A stretch of 64,000 nt of DNA from an uncultured Bacteroidales bacterium (GTDB taxonomy: Bacteria > Bacteroidota > Bacteroidia > Bacteroidales > Bacteroidaceae). Under the pieces are notes generated by a model. It searched no databases. It was not told the DNA's origin and was given only the letters and a program-made list of their open reading frames with translations. Each line of letters opens with the position of its first letter. Positions within the stretch are counted from its first letter, which is position 1. A program made the translations under genes and the position numbers. Location: NCBI GenBank assembly GCA_902798425.1, contig CADBWR010000008.1:62001-126000 (forward strand), read 5' to 3'. Below, in pieces: positions 16,642 through 25,534 of the stretch.

Positions 16642-16719
16642 ATGAACATGTTGAACGCTTACTTTTACGGCTTTTATTTTTACTTTGCAGCAACCTGTGG
16701 AGCGGAAGGCCGTATGTAA
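16642..16719 (+). CDS. Phe/Tyr-rich leader peptide of the aromatic operon
   Basis: A 25-residue frame, MNMLNAYFYGFYFYF followed by AATCGAEGRM and TAA. Codons 7-15 are Tyr, Phe, Tyr, Gly, Phe, Tyr, Phe, Tyr, Phe, giving four Phe and four Tyr among nine codons. It sits between the operon promoter and a terminator hairpin, directly before pheA. This is the layout of a ribosome-mediated attenuator leader like enterobacterial pheL. The peptide has no other expected function. Confidence 0.85.
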   Translation: MNMLNAYFYGFYFYFAATCGAEGRM

Positions 16720-16790
16720 GAAAAAACATTCAGAAAATAAAAAAATACAGTCCCGCTTCACAGACAAGTGAAAGCGGGATTTCTTTTAAA
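16697..16790 (+). promoter_or_regulatory. Transcription attenuator of the Phe/Tyr operon
   Basis: Terminator: TCCCGCTTCAC (16751-16761), loop AGACAA, GTGAAAGCGGGA (16768-16779) with one bulge, then TTTCTTTT. Antiterminator: GTGGAGCGG (16697-16705), inside the last leader codons, can pair with CCGCTTCAC (16753-16761) with a single G-U wobble, destroying the terminator's 5' arm. A ribosome that stalls early in the Phe/Tyr run leaves GTGGAGCGG free (read-through). A ribosome that reaches the stop codon at 16717 covers it (termination). The fold is inferred by eye. Confidence 0.78.
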
Positions 16791-16810
16791 GATATAAATA
16801 AGGTATAGAA

Positions 16811-17653
16811 ATGAAGAGAATAGCCATACAAGGACTGATAGGGTCGTTTCACGACATTGCAGCGCACCTCTATTTCGAGGATGAGCAGATACAACTCATC
16901 TGTTGTTCCACCTTCGAGGAGGTATTTCAGCAGATGAAGCAAGACCCTACGGCCATTGGCATGCTGGCCATCGAGAATACCATAGCAGGCTCGCTGTTGC
17001 ACAACTACGAGCTCTTGCGCGACAGCGGGACGACCATTGTCGGCGAGCATAAGTTGCACATCTCGCACTGCATCTGCTGTCTGCCCGACGACGACTGGGA
17101 CACCATTCAGGAGGTGCACTCACACCCCGTAGCACTGATGCAGTGCCGCCAGTTCCTGTCGCAGCACCCACAGCTGAAGAATGTGGAGGCTGAAGACACC
17201 GCTGGTGCCGCCAAGATGATTGCCGAACAGGGTAGGAGAGGCTGGGCTGCCATCTGTCATGCGGAGGCCGCCAAGCTCTATGGTCTGAAGGTGCTGGAGA
17301 ACCACATCGAGGACAACAAGCACAACTTCACCCGTTTTCTCGTGGTGTCGAACCCCAACAAGGCCGACCTGTTGCGCCCGCTGACCGAAGCCAACAAAGC
17401 CAGCATGGTGTTCTCGCTGCCTCACGAAGAGGGTTCGCTGGCACATGTGCTGGCTATTCTGTCGTTCTACAAGATGAACCTGACGAAGATTCAGTCGTTG
17501 CCCATCATCGGTCGTGAGTGGGAATACCTGTTCTATATCGATGTGATGTATAACGACCTGACACGCTATCGCCAGTCGATTGATGCTATCATCCCCCTGA
17601 CTAAGGACTTCAAGATTTTGGGCGAATATAAAGACGGAAGACAGACGAATTAA
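16811..17653 (+). CDS. pheA: Prephenate dehydratase with ACT domain
   Basis: A 280-residue enzyme that turns prephenate into phenylpyruvate. The catalytic domain (1-180) has the family HNFTRFLVV motif near 174. The ACT domain (about 198-275) has EGSLAHVL and TKIQSLPIIGREWEYLF where better-known enzymes have GALV and ESRP, the Phe-binding motifs, so allosteric control may differ. No chorismate mutase domain is fused; that activity is carried by the DAHP synthase fusion two genes downstream. It is the first structural gene after the attenuator. Confidence 0.95.
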   Translation: MKRIAIQGLIGSFHDIAAHLYFEDEQIQLICCSTFEEVFQQMKQDPTAIGMLAIENTIAGSLLHNYELLRDSGTTIVGEHKLHISHCICCLPDDDWDTIQEVHSHPVALMQCRQFLSQHPQLKNVEAEDTAGAAKMIAEQGRRGWAAICHAEAAKLYGLKVLENHIEDNKHNFTRFLVVSNPNKADLLRPLTEANKASMVFSLPHEEGSLAHVLAILSFYKMNLTKIQSLPIIGREWEYLFYIDVMYNDLTRYRQSIDAIIPLTKDFKILGEYKDGRQTN

Positions 17654-17757
17654 GAGTCGTTGAAGTTAAGAATTAAGAGTTAAGAGTTAAGAAAGATAGT
17701 TAAGAATTAAGCATTAAACATTATGCATTAAGCATTAAGAATTAAGCATTAAAAAAT
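17654..17757. repeat. Intergenic repeat of TTAAGAG and ATTAAGC units
   Basis: A 104-bp gap between pheA and the aminotransferase gene, made of TTAAGAG-type heptamers passing into ATTAAGCATTAAGAATTAAG-type units. No terminator or promoter is seen, so the operon probably reads through. Confidence 0.75.
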
Positions 17758-18918
17758 ATGATACAACCAGCAGAAAGACTCAGCTTAGTACAAGAGTACT
17801 ACTTCAGCCGCAAGCTGAAAGAGGTGGCTCAGCTGAATGCCGAGGGTAAGGACATCATCTCCTTGGCCATTGGCAGTCCTGACATGCCGCCCTCCAAGCA
17901 AACTATCGACAAGCTGTGCGAGGTGGCCCAGCAGCCTAACGCCCACGGCTATCAGCCCACACAGGGTACACCAGAGTTGCGCGAGGCGATGGCTCAGTTC
18001 TATCAGCGTTGGTATGGCGTAGACCTTGATGCCAAGAGCGAGGTGTTACCCTTGATAGGTTCTAAGGAGGGTATTCTGCACGTCACGCTGGCTTTCGTCA
18101 ATCCTGGCGACGAGGTGCTGGTGCCCAATCCGGGCTATCCGACCTATACCTCACTGAGCAAGATTCTGGGTGCCAAGATTGTCAACTACGACCTGCGCGA
18201 GGACAACGGCTGGCAGCCCGACTTCGACGAACTGGAGAAGAAGGACCTGTCGAAGGTGAAGCTGATGTGGACCAACTATCCCAATATGCCAACAGGCGGA
18301 CGAGCACGCATGGAGACCTACGAGCGTCTGGTGCGCTTCGCCAAGGAGCACGACATCGTCGTGGTCAACGACAACCCCTATAGCTTCATCCTCAGCGAGG
18401 AGCATCTGAGTATTCTGCAGGTTCCTGGTGCCAAGGACTGCTGCATCGAGTTCAACTCCATGTCGAAGAGCCACAACATGCCTGGCTGGCGTGTCGGACT
18501 CTGTGCGTCGAATGCGCAGTTTATCCAGTGGATTCTGAAGGTGCAGTCGAACATCGAGAGCGGTACCTTCCGTGGTATTCAGCTGGCTGCCGCAGAGGCC
18601 TACAAGAACGACGAGGCATGGCATCGGGAATACAACATAGAGACCTATGCCCGTCGCCGCCAGTGGGCTGAGAAGATCATGGACGTGCTGGGTTGCACCT
18701 ACGACAAACAGCAGGTGGGCATGTTCCTGTGGGGCAAGATTCCTGCCGACATCCAGAACGTAGAAGACTTGACAGAGCGCGTGCTGCATGAGTCCCGTGT
18801 CTTCATCACGCCAGGATTCATCTTTGGCTCGAACGGTGAGCGCTACATCCGCATTTCGCTGTGCGCCAAGGAAGAGAAAATCAAAGAAGCATTAGAAAGA
18901 ATTAAAAACGCAATATAA
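17758..18918 (+). CDS. PLP-dependent class I aminotransferase, probably aromatic/aspartate type
   Basis: A 386-residue fold-type I aminotransferase. The PLP lysine is in NSMSKSHNMPGWRVG near 238; YPNMPTG near 179 is the substrate/PLP asparagine motif (usual form YPNNPTG); VNDNPYSF near 202 and RISLCAKEE near 363 complete the site. Its place between pheA and the DAHP synthase/chorismate mutase fusion suggests that it transaminates phenylpyruvate and hydroxyphenylpyruvate. Sequence alone cannot separate this from alanine or aspartate use. The next gene starts one base after its stop. Confidence 0.85.
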   Translation: MIQPAERLSLVQEYYFSRKLKEVAQLNAEGKDIISLAIGSPDMPPSKQTIDKLCEVAQQPNAHGYQPTQGTPELREAMAQFYQRWYGVDLDAKSEVLPLIGSKEGILHVTLAFVNPGDEVLVPNPGYPTYTSLSKILGAKIVNYDLREDNGWQPDFDELEKKDLSKVKLMWTNYPNMPTGGRARMETYERLVRFAKEHDIVVVNDNPYSFILSEEHLSILQVPGAKDCCIEFNSMSKSHNMPGWRVGLCASNAQFIQWILKVQSNIESGTFRGIQLAAAEAYKNDEAWHREYNIETYARRRQWAEKIMDVLGCTYDKQQVGMFLWGKIPADIQNVEDLTERVLHESRVFITPGFIFGSNGERYIRISLCAKEEKIKEALERIKNAI

Positions 18919-18919
18919 T

Positions 18920-19984
18920 ATGGAACTGGAACTTCAACCGTTGAATTTACCGAGTGACAACGAACGTCCCTTTGTGATTGCAGGCCCTTGCTCTGCAGAG
19001 ACAGAGGAACAAGTGATGGAAACAGCCCGCCAGCTGGCGCTGAAAGGCTGCCATAATTTCCGTGCTGGCGTGTGGAAACCACGCACCAAGCCAGGCGGCT
19101 TCGAGGGACACGGCGAGCCTGCCCTGAAGTGGATGAAGCAGGTGAAGGACGAGACCAAGATGCTCGTATCTACGGAGGTGGCAACACCAGAACACGTAGA
19201 ACTGGCACTGAAGTACGAGATGGATATCCTGTGGATTGGTGCACGTACCACCGCTAACCCCTTTGCCATGCAGGCACTGGCCGATGCTTTACAAGGCGTT
19301 GACGTCCCCGTGTTTGTGAAGAACCCCGTCAATCCCGATTTGGAGTTGTGGATAGGCGCTCTTCAGCGTCTGAACCAGGCTGGGGTGAAGCGCCTTGGCG
19401 CCATTCATCGTGGCTTCTCCAGCTACGAGCAGAAGATTTACCGCAATGCCCCCATGTGGCAGATTCCCATCGAGCTGCATCGTCGCATACCGGAGTTGCC
19501 CATCATCAGTGACCCCTCGCACATCGGAGGTCGTCGCGAACTGATTGCCCCACTGTGTCAGCAGGCTATGGACCTGGGCTTTGACGGACTGATTGTCGAG
19601 AGTCACTGCGATCCTGACAAGGCATGGAGCGATGCCAAGCAGCAGGTTACTCCCGATGTGCTGGACTACATCCTCTCGTTGCTGGTCATCCGTGATGAGC
19701 ATGTTACTACGGAGAGCATCCAGCAGTTGCGCAAGCAGATTGACGATTTGGACAACCAGCTGATGGAAATCCTGTCAAAGCGTATGGCAGTCTGCCGCGA
19801 GATAGGCCACTACAAGAAGGAGCACAACATGACGGTGCTGCAGGCCTCTCGCTACAACGAGATTCTGGAGAAACGTGGTGTACAGGGCACGCTGACCGGT
19901 ATGGGCGCAGAGTTTGTTGCCAAGGTCTTTGAGAGTATTCACGAAGAGAGTGTCCGTCAGCAGATTGAAATTGTCAACAAATAA
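18920..19984 (+). CDS. Bifunctional DAHP synthase/chorismate mutase
   Basis: A 354-residue fusion. Residues 1-260 form a DAHP synthase barrel (VIAGPCSAETEEQVM near 20, RAGVWKPRTKPGGFEG near 49, VESHCDPDKAWSDAKQ near 230). Residues 265-354 form an AroQ-type chorismate mutase helical domain (LRKQIDDLDNQLMEILSKR). It therefore catalyses both the first step of the shikimate pathway and chorismate to prephenate. The arrangement is typical of Bacteroidetes (AroF/AroG-CM). Phe and Tyr supply from both ends of the pathway is thus under the single attenuator. Confidence 0.94.
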   Translation: MELELQPLNLPSDNERPFVIAGPCSAETEEQVMETARQLALKGCHNFRAGVWKPRTKPGGFEGHGEPALKWMKQVKDETKMLVSTEVATPEHVELALKYEMDILWIGARTTANPFAMQALADALQGVDVPVFVKNPVNPDLELWIGALQRLNQAGVKRLGAIHRGFSSYEQKIYRNAPMWQIPIELHRRIPELPIISDPSHIGGRRELIAPLCQQAMDLGFDGLIVESHCDPDKAWSDAKQQVTPDVLDYILSLLVIRDEHVTTESIQQLRKQIDDLDNQLMEILSKRMAVCREIGHYKKEHNMTVLQASRYNEILEKRGVQGTLTGMGAEFVAKVFESIHEESVRQQIEIVNK

Positions 19985-20045
19985 AAGGCTTTTGGCTATT
20001 AGCGTTTAGCTTTTAGCCAATTGCCAATAGCTAACAGCTAAAAGC
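19985..20045. repeat. Palindromic intergenic repeat before tyrA
   Basis: GCTTTTGGCTATTAGC near 19988 is an imperfect inverted copy of GCTAACAGCTAAAAGC near 20030, with further TTAGCTTTTAGCCAATTGCC units between. It fills the whole gap. There is no T run, so it is not an obvious terminator. Confidence 0.65.
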
Positions 20046-20840
20046 ATGAAAATATTAGTATTAGGAGCAGGAAAGATGGGCTCGTTCTTCATTGACCTGC
20101 TGAGTTTCGACCACGAGGTGGCTGTCTTTGAACGCGACGCCAAGCGTATGCGCTTCACCTACAACTGTCAGCGCTTTACGACGTATGAAGAGATCAAGGC
20201 CTTTGAGCCCGAGTTGCTCATCAATGCTGTCACGCTGAAGTACACTATCCCTGTATTTAAAGAGGTAATACCATACCTGCCCAAGGAGTGTATCATCAGT
20301 GACATCGCCTCTGTCAAGACGGATATGAAGGAGTTCTACGAGTCGACGGGCATGCGCTATGTCTCTACCCACCCGATGTTCGGCCCCACCTTTGCCAATC
20401 TGCAGCAGCTCTCTGAGGAGAATGCCATCATCATCAGCGAGGGCGACTACATGGGACGCATCTTCTTCAAAGACCTCTACCAGAAGTTGGGACTCAATAT
20501 CTACGAGTACACCTTCGAGGAACACGACAAGACGGTGGCTTACTCGCTGTCAATCCCCTTCGTCAGCACCTTCGTCTTTGCTGCCGTCATGAAGCATCAG
20601 GATGCTCCCGGTACCACCTTCAAGCGCCACATGCGCATAGCCAAGGGTGTGCTCAATGAGGATGACTACCTGTTGCAGGAAATCCTCTTCAATCCCTACA
20701 CCCACGACCAGGTGGCACAGATCCGTACTGAGCTGAAGGAACTGCTGGAGATTATCGACCAGCGGGATGCCGATAGTATGAAGGGCTATCTGACAAAAAT
20801 CCGCAATAACGTGAAACGTGATATAGAAATCACGAAGTAA
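20046..20840 (+). CDS. tyrA: Prephenate dehydrogenase
   Basis: A 264-residue NAD(P)-dependent enzyme making 4-hydroxyphenylpyruvate. The Rossmann loop VLGAGKMGSFF is near residue 5; SDIASVKTDMKEF near 85 and STHPMFGPTFANLQ near 107 are family motifs that bind prephenate. It lacks both a mutase and a clear ACT domain. It is the last aromatic gene of the operon. Three unrelated genes follow with short gaps. Confidence 0.92.
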   Translation: MKILVLGAGKMGSFFIDLLSFDHEVAVFERDAKRMRFTYNCQRFTTYEEIKAFEPELLINAVTLKYTIPVFKEVIPYLPKECIISDIASVKTDMKEFYESTGMRYVSTHPMFGPTFANLQQLSEENAIIISEGDYMGRIFFKDLYQKLGLNIYEYTFEEHDKTVAYSLSIPFVSTFVFAAVMKHQDAPGTTFKRHMRIAKGVLNEDDYLLQEILFNPYTHDQVAQIRTELKELLEIIDQRDADSMKGYLTKIRNNVKRDIEITK

Positions 20841-20869
20841 CAGTCATCGACAACAATACTTTTACGCCT

Positions 20870-21532
20870 ATGGAACGACAGAAATTTGAGTCATACATAC
20901 AGCAACAAGCCGGACTGATTGAGCAAATCAGACAGTCAGCCCATCAGTTGCACGCAAGTGTCAACCAGACCTATGGTGACGATTTGCCTTACGGCTTCCA
21001 TCTGGATATGGTGGTACAGGGCATTCGCGACTTTGGGCATTCTGTATGTGATGAAGAAGCTGACGTGTTGCCTCTGTTCTTCGGAGGCTATTACCACGAC
21101 AGCATAGAGGACGCGCGCCAGACGTACAATGACGTGATGAAGGTGGCTCGCAACTTCCTCGCCGAGGAACAAGCGTATGTAGCCACCGAGATAGTCTATG
21201 CGCTTACCAACGACAAGGGGCGCACCCGTGCAGAACGGGCAGGCGAGAATTATTATAAAGGTATTCGCGAGACGCCCTTTGCACCGTTCGTCAAACTCTG
21301 TGACCGTATGGCCAATATCTCTTTCAGTTGCTCAGGTAGTGATTCCAACAGCCTGCGTATGAAGAGTGTCTATAAGGACGAGATGCCCCACTTCATGCAG
21401 GCTATCAATCCACATCTGGACGACCGTCGTTTCGCCCTGCCTAAGGATGCCGTTCTCCGCATTGCCGAGTGTCTGATAGACGACATGGAGCGCGAAGAGC
21501 GTAAGGGCATAGTATGGTGGACAGGTTATTAA
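20870..21532 (+). CDS. HD-domain hydrolase resembling small alarmone hydrolases
   Basis: A 220-residue protein with RelA/SpoT-hydrolase-type HD motifs: FHLDM near 43, HDSIEDAR at 76-83 (the HDxxED signature) and FVKLCDRMANI near 140. No synthetase, TGS or ACT domain is attached. This composition resembles small (p)ppGpp hydrolases (MESH1/SAH), so nucleotide alarmone hydrolysis is possible. A different nucleotide substrate is equally possible on this evidence. It lies 29 bp after tyrA. Confidence 0.7.
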   Translation: MERQKFESYIQQQAGLIEQIRQSAHQLHASVNQTYGDDLPYGFHLDMVVQGIRDFGHSVCDEEADVLPLFFGGYYHDSIEDARQTYNDVMKVARNFLAEEQAYVATEIVYALTNDKGRTRAERAGENYYKGIRETPFAPFVKLCDRMANISFSCSGSDSNSLRMKSVYKDEMPHFMQAINPHLDDRRFALPKDAVLRIAECLIDDMEREERKGIVWWTGY

Positions 21533-21556
21533 AAAGACAAAAAGGAAAAGAAAATC

Positions 21557-22354
21557 ATGGCATTAGGAAAATGGATAGGAGGAATCCTCGGATTCATGAG
21601 CGGCGGACCCTTAGGGGCCTTGGCCGGTATCGTGCTGGGGGGTGTCTTTGACAGCATGCTCGACGGAGTGAACACGCCAGAGACCCAGGGCACGTTTGTC
21701 GGCTATAGCGGCTATCAGCAGACGGCCTACCAGCGCCAGACTCAAGGACAGCGCAACAGTTTCCTCTTCTCGATGCTGGTGTTGGCCTCCTATATCATAA
21801 AGGCAGACGGTAAGGTGATGCACTCAGAGATGGAACTGGTACGCAACATGCTGCGTCAGAACTTTGGCGATATGGCCAGTCAGCAGGGTGACGAGATACT
21901 GCGCCGCTTATTTGATGAACAGAAGAGGGTAGGCATGCAGCAGTTTAGACAGACCGTTGCCGACTGTTGCCGACAGATTGCCCAGAACATGGAGTACGCC
22001 CAGCGCCTGCAGCTACTTAACTTCCTCGTGATGATTTCGCAAGCCGACGGGCGTGTGGATGCAGCAGAGGTGGTGGCTATGAAGGAGTGTGCCCAGTGGA
22101 TGCAGATGCCTGTTGACGAGGTAGACTCTATGCTGGGTATGGGCAAGGACGATTTGGAGTCAGCCTATCAGGTGCTGGGTGTGTCGCCCAATGCCACTGA
22201 CGAGGAGGTGAAACGTGCCTATCGCCGTCTTGCACTCAACCATCATCCAGACAAGGTGGCAGCACTGGGCGAGGACGTCCGCAAGGCTGCTGAGAAGAAG
22301 TTCCAGAAGATTAATGAAGCCAAAGAACGTATTTGGAAAGCCAGAGGTCTATGA
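21557..22354 (+). CDS. TerB-like/DnaJ-domain protein (DjlA type)
   Basis: A 265-residue protein. A Gly-rich hydrophobic N-terminus ([20 protein letters not shown]) is followed by a TerB-like helical domain (about 70-190) and a C-terminal J domain (199-265) with the HPD motif in [13 protein letters not shown]. This is the DjlA layout: a membrane-associated co-chaperone stimulating DnaK. The stop overlaps the start of the next gene as ATGA. Confidence 0.85.
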   Translation: MALGKWIGGILGFMSGGPLGALAGIVLGGVFDSMLDGVNTPETQGTFVGYSGYQQTAYQRQTQGQRNSFLFSMLVLASYIIKADGKVMHSEMELVRNMLRQNFGDMASQQGDEILRRLFDEQKRVGMQQFRQTVADCCRQIAQNMEYAQRLQLLNFLVMISQADGRVDAAEVVAMKECAQWMQMPVDEVDSMLGMGKDDLESAYQVLGVSPNATDEEVKRAYRRLALNHHPDKVAALGEDVRKAAEKKFQKINEAKERIWKARGL

Positions 22355-23442
22355 ATAACATCATGGTTCCTGACGGAGTCAGTGAAGTACTGCTGCATGC
22401 CTGCTGTGCCCCGTGTTCGTCAGCCATTGTCGAATGGTTGATGGCCAGTGGCGTGCAACCTACGATTTATTATTACAATCCCAATATCTGGCCTCGCGAG
22501 GAGTACAACATCCGCAAAGAGGAGAGTAAACGCTTTGCCGCATCGTTGGGCATTCGCTGGATAGACGATGACTACAACCACGAGGCGTGGCGCACGGGCG
22601 TCTGCGGACTGGAAAATGAGCCTGAACGCGGACGGCGCTGTGAACAGTGTTTTACGCTGCGTCTGTTGGCTGCTGCCCGTAAAGCCCGCGAATTGGGCAT
22701 TCGCTATTTTGCTACCACGCTGGCCTCCAGTCGCTGGAAAAGTTTAGAACAGATTGAGCGTGCCGGCCGTGCTGCCGAACAGCAGGTTGGCGATGTCATC
22801 TTCTGGGCGCAAAACTGGCGCAAGGGTGGTTTGCAAGAGCGAAGGAATCAGTTGCTCAAGGAGTATGGCTTCTATAATCAGCAGTATTGCGGCTGCGAGT
22901 TTTCTGCCCGTCAGGCTGTTACCAAACCCGTTCTGCGCCAGCAGATGCGTGATGCGAAACGGCAGCACCAGTCACTGTTGGCAGCGATGTCTGAACAGAT
23001 AGCAGAACAGCTGCGACAGCGCCTGACAGACAGTAGGGTGGTGTTGGCATACTGGCCGCTTCCTGACGAGGTCGATATCCGTCCGGTAGTGCGTTGGATG
23101 GCTGCTCAAGGCAAGACCGTCTTACTGCCCAAAGTAACGGGCGACGAAACCATGGAGCTGCGTCGCTATTCGTCTGATAGCGACTTGACAGAAGGCGCTT
23201 TCCACATACAGGAACCTATGGGTGAAAATTTTAAAGATGCTGCTGCTATTGATGTGGCATTGATACCTGGTATGGCGTTCGATGCTGCAGGTCGCCGTTT
23301 AGGCCGTGGCCGTGGATACTACGACCGTTTCCTGTCCACCATTCCTCAAGTGCATAAGATTGGCGTTTGTTTTCCCTTTCAGCGCGTGGCAGAGGTTCCG
23401 ACAGAAGACCATGATGAGCGTGTAGACGAGGTTTGCTCTTGA
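22351..23442 (+). CDS. Fusion of epoxyqueuosine reductase QueH and 5-formyltetrahydrofolate cyclo-ligase
   Basis: A 363-residue two-domain protein. Residues 10-205 match QueH (DUF208), which reduces epoxyqueuosine to queuosine in tRNA; the cysteine motifs HACCAPC (about 18-24), CEQC (near 96) and CGCEFS (near 185) are intact. Residues 205-360 match 5-formyl-THF cyclo-ligase, with the nucleotide/substrate loop [12 protein letters not shown] near 316. The start is the ATG at 22351, overlapping the upstream stop. The linker is only a charged helix ([18 protein letters not shown]). Both halves appear functional. Confidence 0.85.
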   Translation: MNNIMVPDGVSEVLLHACCAPCSSAIVEWLMASGVQPTIYYYNPNIWPREEYNIRKEESKRFAASLGIRWIDDDYNHEAWRTGVCGLENEPERGRRCEQCFTLRLLAAARKARELGIRYFATTLASSRWKSLEQIERAGRAAEQQVGDVIFWAQNWRKGGLQERRNQLLKEYGFYNQQYCGCEFSARQAVTKPVLRQQMRDAKRQHQSLLAAMSEQIAEQLRQRLTDSRVVLAYWPLPDEVDIRPVVRWMAAQGKTVLLPKVTGDETMELRRYSSDSDLTEGAFHIQEPMGENFKDAAAIDVALIPGMAFDAAGRRLGRGRGYYDRFLSTIPQVHKIGVCFPFQRVAEVPTEDHDERVDEVCS

Positions 23443-23512
23443 TAAATGGCTATATATTGGCTCTCTAAATAAAATATTTTCATAAATATTTTGTCGTTGA
23501 AAGATTTTTTTG

Positions 23513-23520
23513 TATTTTTG
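23513..23520 (+). promoter_or_regulatory. -7 box for the FlaA1/CapD-like gene
   Basis: TATTTTTG followed by CAGCC, 40 bases before the ATG. It marks a new transcription unit after the aromatic operon. Confidence 0.65.
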
Positions 23521-23560
23521 CAGCCAGAACAAATAATAAATATGGAGAAGTTATAATACT

Positions 23561-25495
23561 ATGATAAAACCCGTTGAAAAAGTCTTAAGTTGGTACTTCA
23601 GCAAAAGTGCACTGCCATATTGGGGCATCTTGTTGTTGGACTTGTTTATATTGTTGCTGTCAGGTGTTTTAACTTACTGGATTTTTATTTTCCGCAGGAC
23701 AGAGTCGATAGATCAACTGATGTTGTTGAGAACATTGGTGATGTATGCTATTCCGGGAGTCGTCGGCGCACGTATGTTCCACACCTATTCCGGTATTGTA
23801 CGCTATTCGTCTTTTGTCGACCTGACACGTGTGTTCTATTCCAATCTTGTTTCGCTTTGCATAGCTTACCTGATGCACTATCTGGTACTCTACTATCCTG
23901 GCGACTTCTTCTATCATTTGGCATTCCGTCATATTATTTTGATGTATGCCATCGCAACCCTCCTGATGTGGGGACTCAGAGTGCTGGTCAAGACGCTGTA
24001 CGAGATAACAGCCCTCGATGCCCGAGCAAGCCGTGTGCTCATCTACGGCGAGATGGAGGGTGGAGTAGGACTGGCCAAGCTTATTCGCTCGCAGAGTCCT
24101 GCCCGATACAATGTGAAGGGTTTCATTGCTCCTAATGGAAAATATACCAGTCACAACAGAGTCATGGGACTCCGTGTATTTAACTCCACTGACGATATTC
24201 CGCAGATTCTGAAGCGCCAGCGCATCGAGGCTGTGCTAATTGCCTCTACACGCGTTGAGGACTTCCGTAACGACCAGGACTTGCAGGACAAGATTCTGGG
24301 CTCTGACGTTAAGATTTTCATGACAGAAACCACCAGAGAGCTTGAAGCTGTGAACGGCGATTTGCTGGTTAAGAAAGCTGAGCACACTGATAACTCCTTC
24401 CACTTGAAGGAGGTCAGCGTAGAAGACCTCTTGCCTCGCGATGAGATATCTGTCGACATGGCATCTGTGGGTGAGCTGCTCGCTGGACGTCGCATCTTGA
24501 TAACGGGCGCAGCAGGTAGCATCGGCTCTGAGATGGTGCGTCAGATAGCAGCTTACAAGCCAGAGTCGATGATGCTCATAGACCAGGCAGAGACACCTGA
24601 CCACGACCTGATGCTGGAGATGCAGAAGCACTATCCGGAGGTGAAGTCAGAGGTGGTGGTGACATCCATCTGTAAGCAAGACCGCATGGAAGCTATCTTC
24701 CAGCAGTTCCGTCCAGACTATGTGTTCCATGCTGCAGCCTATAAGCATGTGCCTATGATGGAGAGCAACCCCTCGGAGGCTGTGCAGAACAATATCTACG
24801 GCACGAAGGTTATTGCCGACCTCAGCGTGAAGTATGGCGTCAAGAAGTTTGTGATGGTTTCTACCGATAAGGCTGTGAATCCTACGAATGTCATGGGCTG
24901 CTCGAAGCGTATCTGTGAAATCTACGTCCAGGCATTGGGAAAGACCTGTCAGACACAGTTTGTCACAACCCGTTTTGGCAATGTGCTTGGTTCTAATGGT
25001 TCCGTTATACCTCTCTTTAAAGAGCAGATTAGAAATGGTGGTCCTGTCACTGTTACCGACGAGCGCATCGTGCGCTACTTCATGCTTATCCCAGAGGCTT
25101 GTAAGCTGGTGCTGGAGGCAGGAACGAAGGGCAATGGTGGCGAAATCTTCGTCTTCGATATGGGTAAGCCCGTCCGCATTGCCGACCTCGCCAAACGTAT
25201 GATCAAGTTGAGTGGTGCAAAGAATGTGGAGATTAAGTATACGGGATTGCGTCCTGGTGAGAAACTCTACGAGGAAGTGCTCAACGACAAGGAGGGCACC
25301 AAGCCTACCTTCCACTCTAAGATTCGTATTGCTGAGGTGCGCAGCTATGAGTTTGCACAGGTTTCCAAGGACATTGACGAACTGATCGATATCTCCAAGC
25401 ACTACGACAATATGGCTACCGTCAAGAAGATGAAGGAGATAGTGCCTGAGTATAAGTCAAACAATTCCGTCTACGAGGAGTTAGACCATGAATAA
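23561..25495 (+). CDS. Membrane-bound nucleotide-sugar 4,6-dehydratase/epimerase (FlaA1/CapD/WbpM type)
   Basis: A 644-residue inner-membrane enzyme. Four hydrophobic segments occupy about residues 20-130, then a first CoA-binding-like Rossmann fold (about 150-270) and the catalytic SDR domain (from 305) with LITGAAGSIGSEM, HAAAYKHVPMMESNP and STDKAVNPTNVMGCSKR carrying the Met-x3-Lys form of the active site seen in this subfamily. It should supply a dehydrated or epimerised UDP-sugar for surface polysaccharide or glycoprotein. No other glycan genes are adjacent. Confidence 0.88.
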   Translation: MIKPVEKVLSWYFSKSALPYWGILLLDLFILLLSGVLTYWIFIFRRTESIDQLMLLRTLVMYAIPGVVGARMFHTYSGIVRYSSFVDLTRVFYSNLVSLCIAYLMHYLVLYYPGDFFYHLAFRHIILMYAIATLLMWGLRVLVKTLYEITALDARASRVLIYGEMEGGVGLAKLIRSQSPARYNVKGFIAPNGKYTSHNRVMGLRVFNSTDDIPQILKRQRIEAVLIASTRVEDFRNDQDLQDKILGSDVKIFMTETTRELEAVNGDLLVKKAEHTDNSFHLKEVSVEDLLPRDEISVDMASVGELLAGRRILITGAAGSIGSEMVRQIAAYKPESMMLIDQAETPDHDLMLEMQKHYPEVKSEVVVTSICKQDRMEAIFQQFRPDYVFHAAAYKHVPMMESNPSEAVQNNIYGTKVIADLSVKYGVKKFVMVSTDKAVNPTNVMGCSKRICEIYVQALGKTCQTQFVTTRFGNVLGSNGSVIPLFKEQIRNGGPVTVTDERIVRYFMLIPEACKLVLEAGTKGNGGEIFVFDMGKPVRIADLAKRMIKLSGAKNVEIKYTGLRPGEKLYEEVLNDKEGTKPTFHSKIRIAEVRSYEFAQVSKDIDELIDISKHYDNMATVKKMKEIVPEYKSNNSVYEELDHE

Positions 25496-25534
25496 GCAAG
25501 GATCATCTACTAACAAATATAAATTGCTACGAAT

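Noticed and set aside
17654..17757. Regularly repeated units considered as a CRISPR array
   Set aside because: The units are only 7-10 bases with no spacers and no cas genes are nearby. They are low-complexity intergenic filler.
19985..20045. Terminator separating the DAHP synthase fusion from tyrA
   Set aside because: The inverted repeat has no T run and tyrA has no promoter box before it, so it is treated as a palindromic repeat inside the operon.
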